NCBI GenBank assembly: GCA_000320545.1
Contig: ADNK01002868.1
Coordinates: 1 to 32,356 of the forward strand
Direction of reading: 5' to 3'
Source of the DNA: Bigelowiella natans CCMP2755
Lineage: Eukaryota > Cercozoa > Chlorarachniophyceae
Length of the DNA stretch: 32,356 bases
Within the stretch, counting starts at the first letter, position 1. Each line of letters opens with the position of its first letter. The notes beneath the pieces are model-generated. The model ran no database searches. It saw nothing but the letters and a program-made list of their open reading frames with translations, and was not told the DNA's origin. The position numbers and the translations under genes are program-made. This document shows, in pieces, positions 21,487 to 31,978 of the stretch.

Positions 21487-23190
21487 GCTCGAAAAAACAA
21501 AAAATGTACACAGGAGTAGATGCACGCGATCGGCACAGTGGGCGATCTCGGAAGCTTCATGTTGTCCCATGCGGTCATTTTGAAGTAGCAGGTGCGATGT
21601 GCAAAGCACGTGTGGTGTCGTGAAAGACATTGAACTTCTCCTTTCCTCTGACAGTGCTAGCTAGGCAGTGATGGCAGAGCAGGCAGGTGCTGGAGATTCA
21701 GGGATGACGTGCAATCTGTGAAGCAGACTGTCAGATGTGCACGTGAATGCCAATTTGAAACACACGAAACACACAGTTGCAGCAGAAACGTGCATGTGCA
21801 TGTGCATGAGACGGGTGATGTGAAGTGATCAAATCTCTTCAATGACCACAGCCATTCTGATCACAGCACCACGTCGTGGTGGACGCAACATCGAATTCAC
21901 ACCGGTTTCGCAAACACTGCATCGTCTGATTGTCTCTGCACCACCAATTTGTCACTTTTGTCTTGACATGCCACCAAATTGTTGATCTTTCTGTCTGGCT
22001 TTGCAGCAAAATGACAACTGCCATGATGCCTTTTTTTTTGCAGAGCATTGAAAGTTCATGGTGGTGCACACGCACGCGCTCCAATGCCTCTCAACGACAT
22101 TGACAATGAATGACAACAATGTGGTGCGTCACGAACGACAATCAAACGTGTGCAAATGAATTGCACCCATCTAGCCATCGTCCAAAGAAGTGAGCTGTGC
22201 AACGTGCACTGAGTTGACAACGGACAAGCAGCCCCCATTCCCTCTGATCCTGAGCAATGGCGACTTTGCAATGTGCCAGCACCACGAATTTTCATTTTTT
22301 TTTCACGCGGACTTCGACATTCGCTTCTCCTGCGCCTGCGCAGCTTGAAAATTTGGGGGACTTGTGCAAGCATTTTTTCATCACGTGAAACGAGAGTTCC
22401 CGCCACACTTTCATGAAAATTCAATTTGTCTTGGCTCTCTCAATTTTCAAAGCTTGCCAGCTTGTTTCATTCCGCAAAGATGGACAATCAGCAGATGCAG
22501 AGCAAGCGAATGCCGAAGCCCGCATGAAAAAAGAGCTGAAAATGAACGCGTTTGATTTTTCATGGAAAGTCGTTTTCTGCAAAAATGGGGCCTGCTGATC
22601 CATCATCAACTCACTTCTTCATCAGGACCAGCCAACAATGGCGACACAGCAATGTGGGCGTGTGCAACACACTGTCGTGCATCACACTGCACGTCCATCA
22701 CGAGATGACAACACCACATGCAGTGCATGTGTGTGACATCACGTTGTCCACAATCGAGTGCTCTGCCTCGCAACTTCACACGCAGACTGACTCGTGTGCT
22801 GCACGTTCAACAACGTCAATCCACTCACTTCGATCCAACCCAAAACGACCCAAGACGTGATTTGTTCTCTCTCAATGTCAATCGCAGCCATGGATCGATC
22901 GTGAACGATGTTCGATTGACGCTGGCCAAAGTGGCTTCGGAACGAGGCGAACTTCAAACGTGTCGAATCGAAAACTGCGAAGAAGGTGGGAAAGATTGCA
23001 CAAAAGTGGAGAGCACGATTCAAAACGCTGTTGATGATGGAGCAAGTTTGTGACTTCAAGCCGCTTGTTGTCGGAAGGTTGGCACCAGATCGTCGTTTGA
23101 CACTTGGAATTGCAAGCTTGAGGTGTTCAGGCACACAGAAAAGGCCGTCGCAACGTGAATTTTCAGCGTTGCGTGATTGATCGGTCATGT

Positions 23191-23208
23191 CTGCAGCTTG
23201 AGCTGCAG
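23191..23208. repeat. Perfect 8-bp inverted repeat
   Basis: CTGCAGCT, a TG spacer, then AGCTGCAG. Each arm also contains the palindrome CTGCAG. Confidence 0.7.
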
Positions 23209-23293
23209 CGTCATGCAACAACTCAACACGATGCACCTGAAATCATGTTCAGTGACTACATCCGTTGATTCTTGCACGTCGTGCATGCAGAAC

Positions 23294-23400
23294 CCCCCAC
23301 ATGAGCGTGGGGGTGGGTTCACAGGACCCGCAGATCGTGCGATCACATGGCCAAGTCAGACATCAGTGAATTGGGGGAACCGCTAGACCGCCCCCAATTC
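23294..23400. repeat. Two adjacent GC-rich hairpins
   Basis: CCCCCAC (23294-23300) pairs with GTGGGGG (23307-23313) over a 6-nt loop. GAATTGGGGG (23368-23377) pairs with CCCCCAATTC (23391-23400) over a 13-nt loop. Both stems are perfect. Confidence 0.75.
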
Positions 23401-23680
23401 TCTGCAACTAGTTCACAGTACGTTGTCGCACGTCCAAAGTCGCGAATGGTTGCTAGTGGCCTGAAGTGCGCATCGGAGAATTGCAGTTTCCAACTGCAAG
23501 ACTTCACTGCACTTCGTTTTACTTCAATTTGATGTCCCACTGCGTGCACCTGCATGCACACATTGTGCACTTTGGTGCACACGTGCACCATCACAGGAAA
23601 ATCCAACACAAAGACGCACGGCGTGTAGGTTCACACACGACGAGATGCACACGTGTGCATTCACGTTCTTACGAAGGCTA

Positions 23681-23782
23681 TCACAGACATACAACACGAT
23701 ATGTGTGATGCACATCACATCACTGTGTCTCATCACAGACATGCAATGCGACGCATGTGATACATGTCACATCACTGTGTCT
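23681..23782. repeat. 52-bp tandem duplication
   Basis: Two copies (23681-23730 and 23733-23782) begin TCACAGACAT and end CATCACTGTGTCT. The middle differs, but both keep an ATGTG.GAT / ATCACAT-type dyad. Confidence 0.75.
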
Positions 23783-24639
23783 ATTATGGCTGCTGCTTCA
23801 GGTTTTTGGATCTCAGCACACTCTAGCACTCGCCATCGTCCTTCTCATCATCACTTCACTGGTTTTCTGTCCTAGATGAAGCACTTGCACCATGAAGTGT
23901 GCTCGGAGTAGCCAGTGATTTCGGTGCAGCTCTAGGAGTATCTTCTGTTTCCATTTCATGGACGTGTGTTGTCATCCATTGTTCATTGTTCATTGTTCTC
24001 CCACAATGCCATGCTCTCTTGTTGAAAGGCTTCACTTGCTTCTTGTTTCATTGTGCCTCTCTCTTGTACAGCCCGATGTATGACGGCAAATTTTGAACCC
24101 AGATGTAACAATGCAGTTCCAATGATTGGAAAAGTCTAATCTTGAAGTTGCGCGTGCGATGCAGCGGTGCACATTTGCTCCTAAAGTGCAATGTGAAGTG
24201 AGAAGTGTGTGCCACTCAAGCTAGTTGTGCTGTTGCTGTTAAAATTTATTTAAAGCTGTGGTACTTCTTACAACTTACGATGACACGTTAACAGTACAAT
24301 TGCAATGTGATTTTGTGCACCATTGAACAAAGTCGAGACTGTCAATGACAAATGCGGCAACTGAGGATTCAATGACGTATCGCTTAGAATGATGTGCTAT
24401 GCCGACATGTCAAAGCTCGTATTAGTTTTTCAACTCATAATAATAGGATAACGTACGACATGCGTCTCAAACGCCATTTTATTCCATGTCATCGTTTGTC
24501 GCAAAGTAACTAGCACTCCTGCAACAATTCGAATATCAATTTCAGATCCGTACTATCTGAATATATAGCATTTAAATGCCTTGAATTGCATGAAAAAGTA
24601 AGGTTGATTTGCATTATAAAGTATGCAACTCGTACCTCT

Positions 24640-26121
24640 CTAGATGGAACACATGTTGATGAGTATGGGCGAATTTGTCTCGGGATCAATCGAGCACGAG
24701 TGACAACCACCAAATAGCGAAAACTTATAAAAGCCTTCAAGACATATGCCATAGAATCTAATATACAGGAAAGGAGGACACACTATGAGAACTCTTATCA
24801 CTTTGGAAAGTAAATAATAGTAATAGTTCATGGGATATATGTAACGTATACCATATCTAAACATGATCCTCGAAAAATATGAGATTTTGTACACACTCAT
24901 ACAAACACACACGCACGCACACATATGCTCACGTGTCATTAAAAAATCTTACCCTCGAGCACAGATTATCGAGTCCCCGTTACATGTCAGCCCTTCTGCA
25001 ACCACCGCCGGCAATTGTATGGTAGGGCTTGCGGTTGGGTTCTAATGAGAGTATATTTAACCAGCAAAAGCGTAAAATATAGACATACAAATCGAAACAG
25101 ATGAGAAAGAAGGGGAGAAACAAGACCCAGTTTATATGAAGTTCAACACTTCTTCCTCTCATCTACCAGCCTCGTTTGGTACCTTTGTTGGCATCGATGT
25201 CGAAGGACTTGTCGTTACGGGTGACTCGGATGAAGGGAACCTCGTGGAGGGAGAGTCCGAAGTTGGACATCGAGTAGGATCGCGCGTAGATGTAGGATTG
25301 CGAGACGGCGACGAAGTAGCAGGAGAGCTGGTAGTCGGGCTAAGAGACGGGCCGTCCGTTACAGGGCTGCATGATGGTGATTGCGTAGTCTAAGAAATAC
25401 AGCGTGCAAATTGAATACGCAACGGTTTAGTAATTTCGCAATGCCGCGAAGGTAACTGGTAGAGACGAGATTTAAATATCACATCAGCGCGCTAAAAACG
25501 CAACATGGATCTTAAAACGGAGGAAAACAGTGCTGCGGTCTTGTGACTTACTGCCGCTGCTACTACCGGGTTTTGCGAGGACGGAGACACGGACGGGCAA
25601 TGCGTTGAAGGCGACGCTGTCACAGGGCTCTGGGATGGAGTCGCAGTTATAGGAGAGAGCGAGGAGGGGAATGCTGTACTTGGAGTACTAGAAGGCCAAG
25701 GCGTGTGAGGCGATGAAGTAGTAGGCCTTTTTGACGGACTGATCGTTTTCGGGCTTGATGAGGGGGACATCGTTGGCGAGCCCGTTTCCGGACTAGTTGA
25801 GGGGATTGCAGTTGTAGGCGATAGCGAAGGCGAGGTGGAGGGCATGGAGGACGGAGAAGCCGTGCAGCTGCAATTGCATTGAGGGGGGGGAGAGAGCGAT
25901 GGGGAGGCCGAGACGGTGCGAGGCAGCTTTGCGGGAGAAGCTGTGATGAGCGACGTTGTTGGCGACTTTGTGAGAGGCGACAGTGTTGACCCTCCGGGGT
26001 TAGGGAGGGGTGAGGGCCTTGTTGTAGGAGTGCCTAAGGGAGGGGGAATGGAAACGGCTGATAGACACCGTTGATCATTGTCGCATACCTGTAATTTATG
26101 AATAAAACAACTCGAGCGCAT
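24640..26121 (-). CDS. Ser/Thr/Pro-rich repeat exons with Cys-containing C-terminus
   Basis: The exons (minus) are 25552-26088, 25183-25389, 24953-25041 and 24640-24757, all phase-compatible, 316 residues before the stop. The first two encode a mucin-like region built of SPxxSPT and TxSPSxSP units (for example SPTTAIPSTSPETGSPTMSP). The third starts NPTASPTIQLP, and the last gives a Cys-rich end (GGCHSCSIDPETN). SPT-type repeats of this kind are common in wall-associated and extracellular proteins of stramenopile-type algae and are probably O-glycosylated; extracellular location is inference. The first exon begins after a good acceptor (AAATTACAG) in phase 0, and the sulfatase exon 26382-26547 ends in phase 0, so these may be alternative 3' exons of the sulfatase. 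Alternatively this is a separate gene starting at the ATG at 26121 (MRSSCFIHKLQ), which lacks a signal peptide and begins only 75 bases after the sulfatase stop. Confidence 0.7.
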
Positions 26122-26195
26122 GAATATCGTGTAAGCTTAAAGGCTCTCTCCACCCCTCCCCTCACTTTCTAAGTTGCCGTTCATGTATGAACTAA

Positions 26196-26270
26196 TTAAA
26201 GGTTGAATTTGACTTCTTCCTTGGTGAAAAACTCAAACAGCTGAATACAATGACGCACGCACTCACACAT

Positions 26271-26316
<46 letters not shown>

Positions 26317-26318
26317 CA

Positions 26319-26349
<31 letters not shown>

Positions 26350-27313
26350 GCGCGCGCACAAGGACGCTCACACAGACGCACCTCCTCCCGCAGCATTCTC
26401 GATAGCAGCTGCACCTCACCAAAGCGCCCTGGCTCCTCCGCCACGTTCACGTTTTCCGCAATATCAACGCTGTGGTCGTACATCTCCCGTCCGTAGTAGG
26501 CCGAAAAATTCGCTCCGTCCAAGTTGTACTCTACATACTCCGTGTATCTTGCCAAGATAGTGCGTTTTTGTATCAGCGTATCAGCAGCAGCTCAAACCCC
26601 CTCTCCACCTTTTCCCTCCCCGACGACTATTCTCCCCGCCTTCGCTACTACTACTCGAATAACCATTGACTGACATGGAAAGAACTAACGATGTTTGGCA
26701 TCCTACCTGAGCTCCTTGCCAGTGCGGCGAGTAATAATGCTATAGCCCATCACACAGCACTCTCGTAAGCACTTGTGCGCGTTGTTGGGGAGACGCTCCG
26801 TGCGCTTCGCTCTTCTGCATTCCGGCTTCAACCTGCTGACTTGTGTGAGAGCATATTCTCGCACGGGAGACGTCGGGCGTGTTATCAAGCTCCTAAGGGA
26901 CTTTCCTAGAGAATATGGGCGCGGATACTGTTTAAGGATGACTATGTAGAAAAAAATAGCTAATGGTGTTGTATTTGAGGACATATCTCCTTTCCTCAAT
27001 CGACTTTCCAAAGACCAAACATGCAAAATTCGCAAGTATAGACCGCCTAAGCTTGCGCGTTTCTAATCACCTTCAGAACAGAGCTTGGCCCTCCGTTTGT
27101 CGGATTTCTGCACGGGGCACTTCTCGATTTCGCTTCCAAGAGCGAGATGGGAGAGGGTAGGCATCACGTCTAGCAGCTCGACGTATTCGTTCGTCAAAAC
27201 CCCATCGTCAGTGTGACCAGGAACCCGCATCATCATCGGGACGCGAGCTACTAGCTCGTACGGCTTTGATTTTCCCTGATTTGCAAGTGTCAAGAAGATA
27301 AATACAATTTTTA

Positions 27314-27363
<50 letters not shown>

Positions 27364-27633
27364 CGTGTATATGTGTGTGCGTGTGTGTGTGTAATTAAAC
27401 TAAAATGTACGATAGGCTTGATTTTTTACGATCAACTGTAAAGGGACACTTGCACATTTCAAACTGTGTTTCTTGAACTAATTCCTACCCAAACTCCGTG
27501 CTCTCCCAGCATGTATCCGTGATCTTTCACATCAAAAGCAGAGTAACTTAGCGTTCAGCTAGCGAGGACATGTCTTCTACATTTTCCCAATATTCGTCGA
27601 GATTCGCATGGAAGTTGTCGCTGGATTTTTCGG

Positions 27634-27679
<46 letters not shown>

Positions 27680-29255
27680 TAATGCTATGGTGTTTCGCTG
27701 TGATGATTGAGCGATAGAGCACAGAAAGAAAATGATGCAGGAGAATATGCATCATGGAAGTCCAACTGCAAATGATGAAATATTTCTCGAAACCAAGACG
27801 CATCGTGTAAGTTAACCACTTCAAGCAGAGAACTCATGCACGGTGGCAATTCCGCCTCTAAACATGTGTATAAGTGCGTTTTGAGTCCTTTGTCTTATAT
27901 TCATCCATCAGAGAAGGCTGCATACCGGAGATAACAGCGATGATTGTGTCCTTCTCTTTGCCAGAGGACTCGATTGCGTCTACAACTCTCCCCACCTAAG
28001 TCGTTATGAGCACACGCTCATCGTATTTCTTGCATGAATTCGAGAGTCACGACAAACGGTTCTTTCCTGAATAAACATCTCCAACGAGAAAGGGCTTTTC
28101 AATCATGCGTGCGCGTGGCGAGCATCTTCAATTCTCATACTTACTTTTCCTTTGTGTCAGCAAAACATGATTACAAACCTGCTCGTCGATGAAACTGATA
28201 CACGCATAGTAGGCTTGCCGTAGCCCAATCGTGTGCCTTCTCGGCATGAGGCCGCTGCCTCGGCTTTGCGAGTTGTAGTTCAGAAAATCCCATTTTCCAA
28301 GGCTCGAGTCCCATGCAAACTCCGGCTGGTTGAGAGGCCAATGCTGATTGTTAGGGAGGTTGACACTCTCCTTCGGGTAAAAGGCCTGGTAGCGCTGCGG
28401 GTACAACAAGGGCGTGTGCGGGAGGTAGAACCCCGCTGCGATGAAGAAGCTCCGGCTATCGTTTCTCACTCGTTCGATTGCACGGACAACTTCTCCTGCC
28501 GTCTCGAAGTCTGGGAGAGGGTCTCGCCGCTCCTCCTTGGGCTTGATCGCCTGGTACGTGGTGCCGTTAGTGCCCTGCCACCCCCGAGTGTACTTTCTCT
28601 TGTGAGGGGGGATGTAGTAGAACTGACTGTCGCTCCAGGACCTCCTGCGATCGAACCCCCCCGAGGCCGAGAAGGTGTGGAATATCTTCCCAAAGCCTTC
28701 GGTGTGGTAGCCCCGCTCTCGGAACATCTGGGGGAGGGTGGTGAAGTCTCCGGTGAGCTCCCGCCAGTACTCGTCCCCGTGGACCCTCGTCGTATCCACC
28801 TTCCGGCTGGTGAGAAAGCTTGCGCGCGATGGCCCACACCGGGCGCCTTGGCAGTAGGCTCTGTTGAATACGATCGATCTAGCTGCGAGGGCGTCTAGAT
28901 TAGGTGTCCGGATGCCCCCTTCAGGAAGAAGAGCGCCCGGGGGCGGGTTGAAAACGCGCAAGTCGTCGATGACGATGAGAACGATATTCTTCTGGTGCTG
29001 GAGGCCGTTTGCATTCGCCAGGAGCTTCGGTGAAGCGGCTCGATGGCGAGCCGGTCCGGAGGCCAAGGACGGCTTCGACGGCTCTTCATGGATATCCGTT
29101 GGGTCTCTTGCGACCAGTTTTATACTGAAGAAGCAGAGCCAGATGCCAAACAAAAGGCCGATGATGACAACTTTGGAGCCCCTGCTTCTGAGGTGCGCCC
29201 CGATCGCCATTCTTCTTTCGGCCGCTACCCGAGTTGTGTCCTCGTTGGTACCCAT
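26196..29255 (-). CDS. Iduronate-2-sulfatase-like sulfatase, membrane anchored
   Basis: The exons (minus) are 28179-29255, 27926-27995, 27489-27523, 27071-27275, 26707-26905, 26382-26547 and 26196-26240, all in phase, 598 residues. A single hydrophobic segment at about residues 28-48 (VVIIGLLFGIWLCFFS) after a basic N-terminus indicates a type II signal anchor. The alkaline-phosphatase-fold sulfatase core follows: VLIVIDDLR (metal-binding Asp pair, about 97-98), the CGPSR motif (Cys about 140, converted to formylglycine in this family), DTTRVHGDEYWRE, YLPHTPLLYP, DHGYMLGEHGVW, and MGYSI then YTEYVEYN near the end. The order matches iduronate-2-sulfatases, which remove 2-O-sulfate from uronic acids; the true substrate here may be another sulfated polysaccharide. 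The frame is open back to an ATG at 29357, giving 632 residues; I prefer Met 29255 for its spacing to the anchor. The last exon (LFEFFTKEEVKFNL, stop) may be alternative to the exons at 24640-26088. Confidence 0.9.
26263..26360. repeat. CA-rich microsatellite in sulfatase intron
   Basis: A CA run flanked on both sides by CGCGCG occupies most of the intron between exons 26382-26547 and 26196-26240. Frames through it give only Cys/Val repeats. Confidence 0.95.
27317..27391. repeat. TA then GT microsatellites in sulfatase intron
   Basis: A TA run (27317-27352) passes directly into a GT-rich run (to 27391) within intron 27276-27488. Confidence 0.95.
27633..27677. repeat. (TA)n microsatellite in sulfatase intron
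   Basis: A TA run with one ACA interruption lies in the 402-nt intron 27524-27925. Confidence 0.95.
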
Positions 29256-30068
29256 CGCGTGGAATGCAATGTTGATAGTGTGTATCTTCTTGGAGAGGGG
29301 AAGTAGCTTTGGAGGAGGGAGGGGATATGAGATCTGCCAGGAGCGTTTGGAGAGCACGCTCTGTCACTTAGAGAAATCATTTGTTCTCAACAAAAACATC
29401 AGGAAAACCACTGGAAATATTTCTTACGACAAAGTCAAAACTATGTCGTCTCAGTAAAAACGGTTTTGTTTTCCCTGGAGAAAATCTCTGCTTGCCAAAT
29501 GATCCCGTTGCCGTTTATGCATGAGAGAGTGGGAGTCGAAGGTAAATCTTTGGAAAACACAGGCTGTTTTTCTCGGCGCGTGCAGAGCTCGAGCGGAGCA
29601 TGTGCGAAGCACTGTGTAGGAAACACCAAAGGATCATCGGACCGATGAACCAATTCGAATTTGCATTCGTTTTCAGAGAAGCCTAATATTTTGGTCTAGC
29701 GACATGGAATGAGAAAAAGGTTTTGCCATTCCATCGATGCTTTAACTGATCAAGAAGGCAGAAATGCTTCTTAAAAAAAGGGGGGGAAAGTCCTGATCAT
29801 CTGTTCAAGTCGTAAGTACGAGGCAGCAGGATTATTTTCTTACGCGACAAAGTTCTGCAGCGAATATTTCGGGAGAAATCATTTTGTAAAATCACAGGAT
29901 GATTTTGCACAAAGACAAGAATATGAGCGCCAGCAGAAAGCAAAATGGAAAGGAGCACGTGCCGGCCCCGGGTTCGTGCCCGGTCTCGGGCTCGCCCACC
30001 CGATCGAAGGGTTAGGGATAATGAGAAAATGATTTGTCCGCTCCTTAACAGATACTCTGATTCAGGAA
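29256..30068. promoter_or_regulatory. Divergent intergenic region
   Basis: These 813 bases separate the start of the sulfatase (minus) from the first supported exon of the plus-strand gene at 30069. No promoter motif is clear. A GC-rich patch with GCCGGCCCCGGG lies near 29960-29976. ACTCTGATTCAG just before 30063 looks like a splice acceptor, so an upstream exon of the plus-strand gene may lie here. Confidence 0.4.
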
Positions 30069-30512
30069 ATGAGGACGATCCACATTGGAATTTTCCTTGG
30101 CATCGCTTTGATGTTCTTCAAGCAATGTGGGGGGAGGCGTGGCAAAGACCTGCCGATCATCGGGTGTGTTATTCTGCGATGTAGGAAATCCCCCCACCCC
30201 TCTCTAACAATACGACCATTATCTTTTAGAACAAATGCAAGGATCGGAGAGATGGACGATTCCGAGGAGTATAAATGGAGGGAAAATTTCGTTCAGCAAC
30301 TTGACAAATTCTGGACTGCACGCACAGGAGTCGGGGCGGCTAAGGTGACGTGGAGAGGAAGTAGAAGGCAACGAATGCATGAGCTACGGAGTTGAGCAAT
30401 CGAGTTGCAAATTTTCTTTATCTTATGTGCACAATTTTTTTAAAATTTTCTTTGTGGTTATTCAAGTGCACGTATTCGTAACAACCCTCTCAATGCATAT
30501 TAACTTGTGTGT

Positions 30513-30551
<39 letters not shown>

Positions 30552-30612
30552 TTATCTACCTCTCTTTTCTCTACGCGGGCGTGCTCGCCTGTGTCTGCTT
30601 GTACGTGTAATT

Positions 30613-30647
<35 letters not shown>

Positions 30648-31305
30648 TAGGATGAGGCAGAAAGATGGCTGAAAATGAATGCCAATGCTCGTAACCAAAG
30701 AAACATAACCATTGATGACGTTTCATCTACCACTCAAGACGACGATCGTCTCGGAGAGGTAATTTGTTGCGCAACGACCCCATTCTTCAGGCCCCCTCCA
30801 TTTGCCCCCCCCATTTGCATGGACGGCTTGTCAAACATCGCGTGTGGGGAAGATCGGGAGAGCGGCTTTCAGCGGCTATATTCGGAGGATCCCCTTTTCG
30901 GGGGGGGGGAAACGTGTTTTTGACGGATTTGTCCTTTCTAGATATTATATATACATATATATTTATATATATGTATATCGTTCTGCGATGCAATCGTGAT
31001 CCCTCTTCCGGGATGTGCATGGTTTATACAAGGTCTACTTCTCGAAAGACGAGGAGCCTACCAGCGACGTAGAGGCTGCGGTCGCTGGAGAAGCAGGCAA
31101 GCGCAAGACAATGAGCGGAGAGAACGGTATTTAGAAGAGAGATGAAACTGGAGTAGTATCTGGAAATCTATGTAGCCAATGGCCTTACTGCAAGTGAACG
31201 ATGGATGACGATGGCAGTATAGATGATTTCCAGTGTATATTTCCGCTCTTGTTAGTCCTCCTCTCATTATGGTGGCTGATATCTGTTAATAATATGTATG
31301 TGATG

Positions 31306-31353
<48 letters not shown>

Positions 31354-31903
31354 CTGATATATTCGTTGACCCCACTCTGTTATGCTTGATTTCAACGAGC
31401 AAGCTAAGTTCTGATAACTACGTGGTAGGCCATGGAGGTGGGGGGGGAGACGCCGGCCGCGGGGTCGGCAGCAGCTGGGGAGAAGCGATCGTCGCGTTTG
31501 GACAAATACCTGTACGTGATAGGCTAATCAACCGTTTGTGTAACACTACGACGCACTTACACGCACACACACACGCACACATAAAGAGAGAGAAAGAGAG
31601 AGAGAGAGAATAAGTACGAGATTTTCCCTCTCTCGCCCCCCCCCCCCCCCCCCTTTCTCTTTCTTTGAATTCAGATATGACAAAAAGCGAAACGCCAAAG
31701 CACAAAACAAGACTAAAATAGTAGCCGACGACATCGTAAAGGACTACGGAGACGACGATGTAGACTCGCAGCAAAGCGAGGAGGGGGGGGGAGACGGAAC
31801 TCGCTCTGTTTTCTCCAAATTTGCAGATCTGAGAGAGGAGATCAGTGCAGCTGGAAGGACGGCAAGGACAGCACTCTGGCAGCATCAGGCCATCAGGAAT
31901 TAG
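30069..31903 (+). CDS. Small multi-exon protein of unknown function with N-terminal hydrophobic segment
   Basis: Exons are 30069-30163, 30230-30344, 30651-30758, 31033-31126, 31429-31511 and 31675-31903, about 240 residues. I do not recognise the family. The N-terminus reads MRTIHIGIFLGIALMFFKQC, which could be a signal anchor or signal peptide. The rest is charged and probably helical: MDDSEEYKWRENFVQQLDKF, DEAERWLKMNANARNQRN, VYFSKDEEPTSDVEAAVAGE, SSRLDKYLYDKKRNAKAQNK and FADLREEISAAGRTARTALW, then a TAG stop. The first four exons join in phase, and exons 31429-31511 and 31675-31903 join in phase, but the join 31126 to 31429 is out by one base, so a further exon or another splice site lies between. 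Introns hold CT, TA and AC/AG microsatellites. It may begin further upstream. Confidence 0.6.
30518..30645. repeat. CT and TA microsatellites in an intron
   Basis: A CT run (30518-30549) and a TA run (30615-30645) lie within intron 30345-30650. The TA run ends only about 5 bases before the acceptor CACTAG. Confidence 0.95.
31309..31347. repeat. (TA)n microsatellite in an intron
   Basis: About 19 TA units in the stretch between exons 31033-31126 and 31429-31511. Confidence 0.95.
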
Positions 31904-31919
31904 GTAGATGCGCCACTTC

Positions 31920-31978
<59 letters not shown>

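Larger units (their letters stand above)
21487..24639. other. Gene-free, palindrome-rich intergenic region
   Basis: This 3.1 kb lies between the convergent 3' ends of the ankyrin array and the Ser/Thr/Pro-rich exons. I see no supported exon. It is rich in TGCA, CACGTG and ATGCAC-type words, CATTGTTCATTG (23976-23999), hairpins at 23191-23208, 23294-23313 and 23368-23400, and a 52-bp tandem duplication at 23681-23782. Its texture resembles 5755-7296 and 9600-10475. Confidence 0.6.

Noticed and set aside
22739-23236. 165-residue minus-strand frame
   Set aside because: Lies in the palindrome-rich island with comparable open frames on the other strand; no domain and no splice partner.
25136-25393. 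Gly/Asp/Val-rich plus-strand open frame
   Set aside because: It is the complement of the Ser/Thr/Pro repeat exon; the minus strand has matching splice sites and the repeat logic.
26192-26422. Cys/Val-rich minus-strand frame
   Set aside because: Translation of the CA microsatellite inside a sulfatase intron.
28233-28898. 221-residue plus-strand open frame
   Set aside because: It is antisense to the first sulfatase exon, which carries the family motifs; a shadow frame caused by GC-rich codons.
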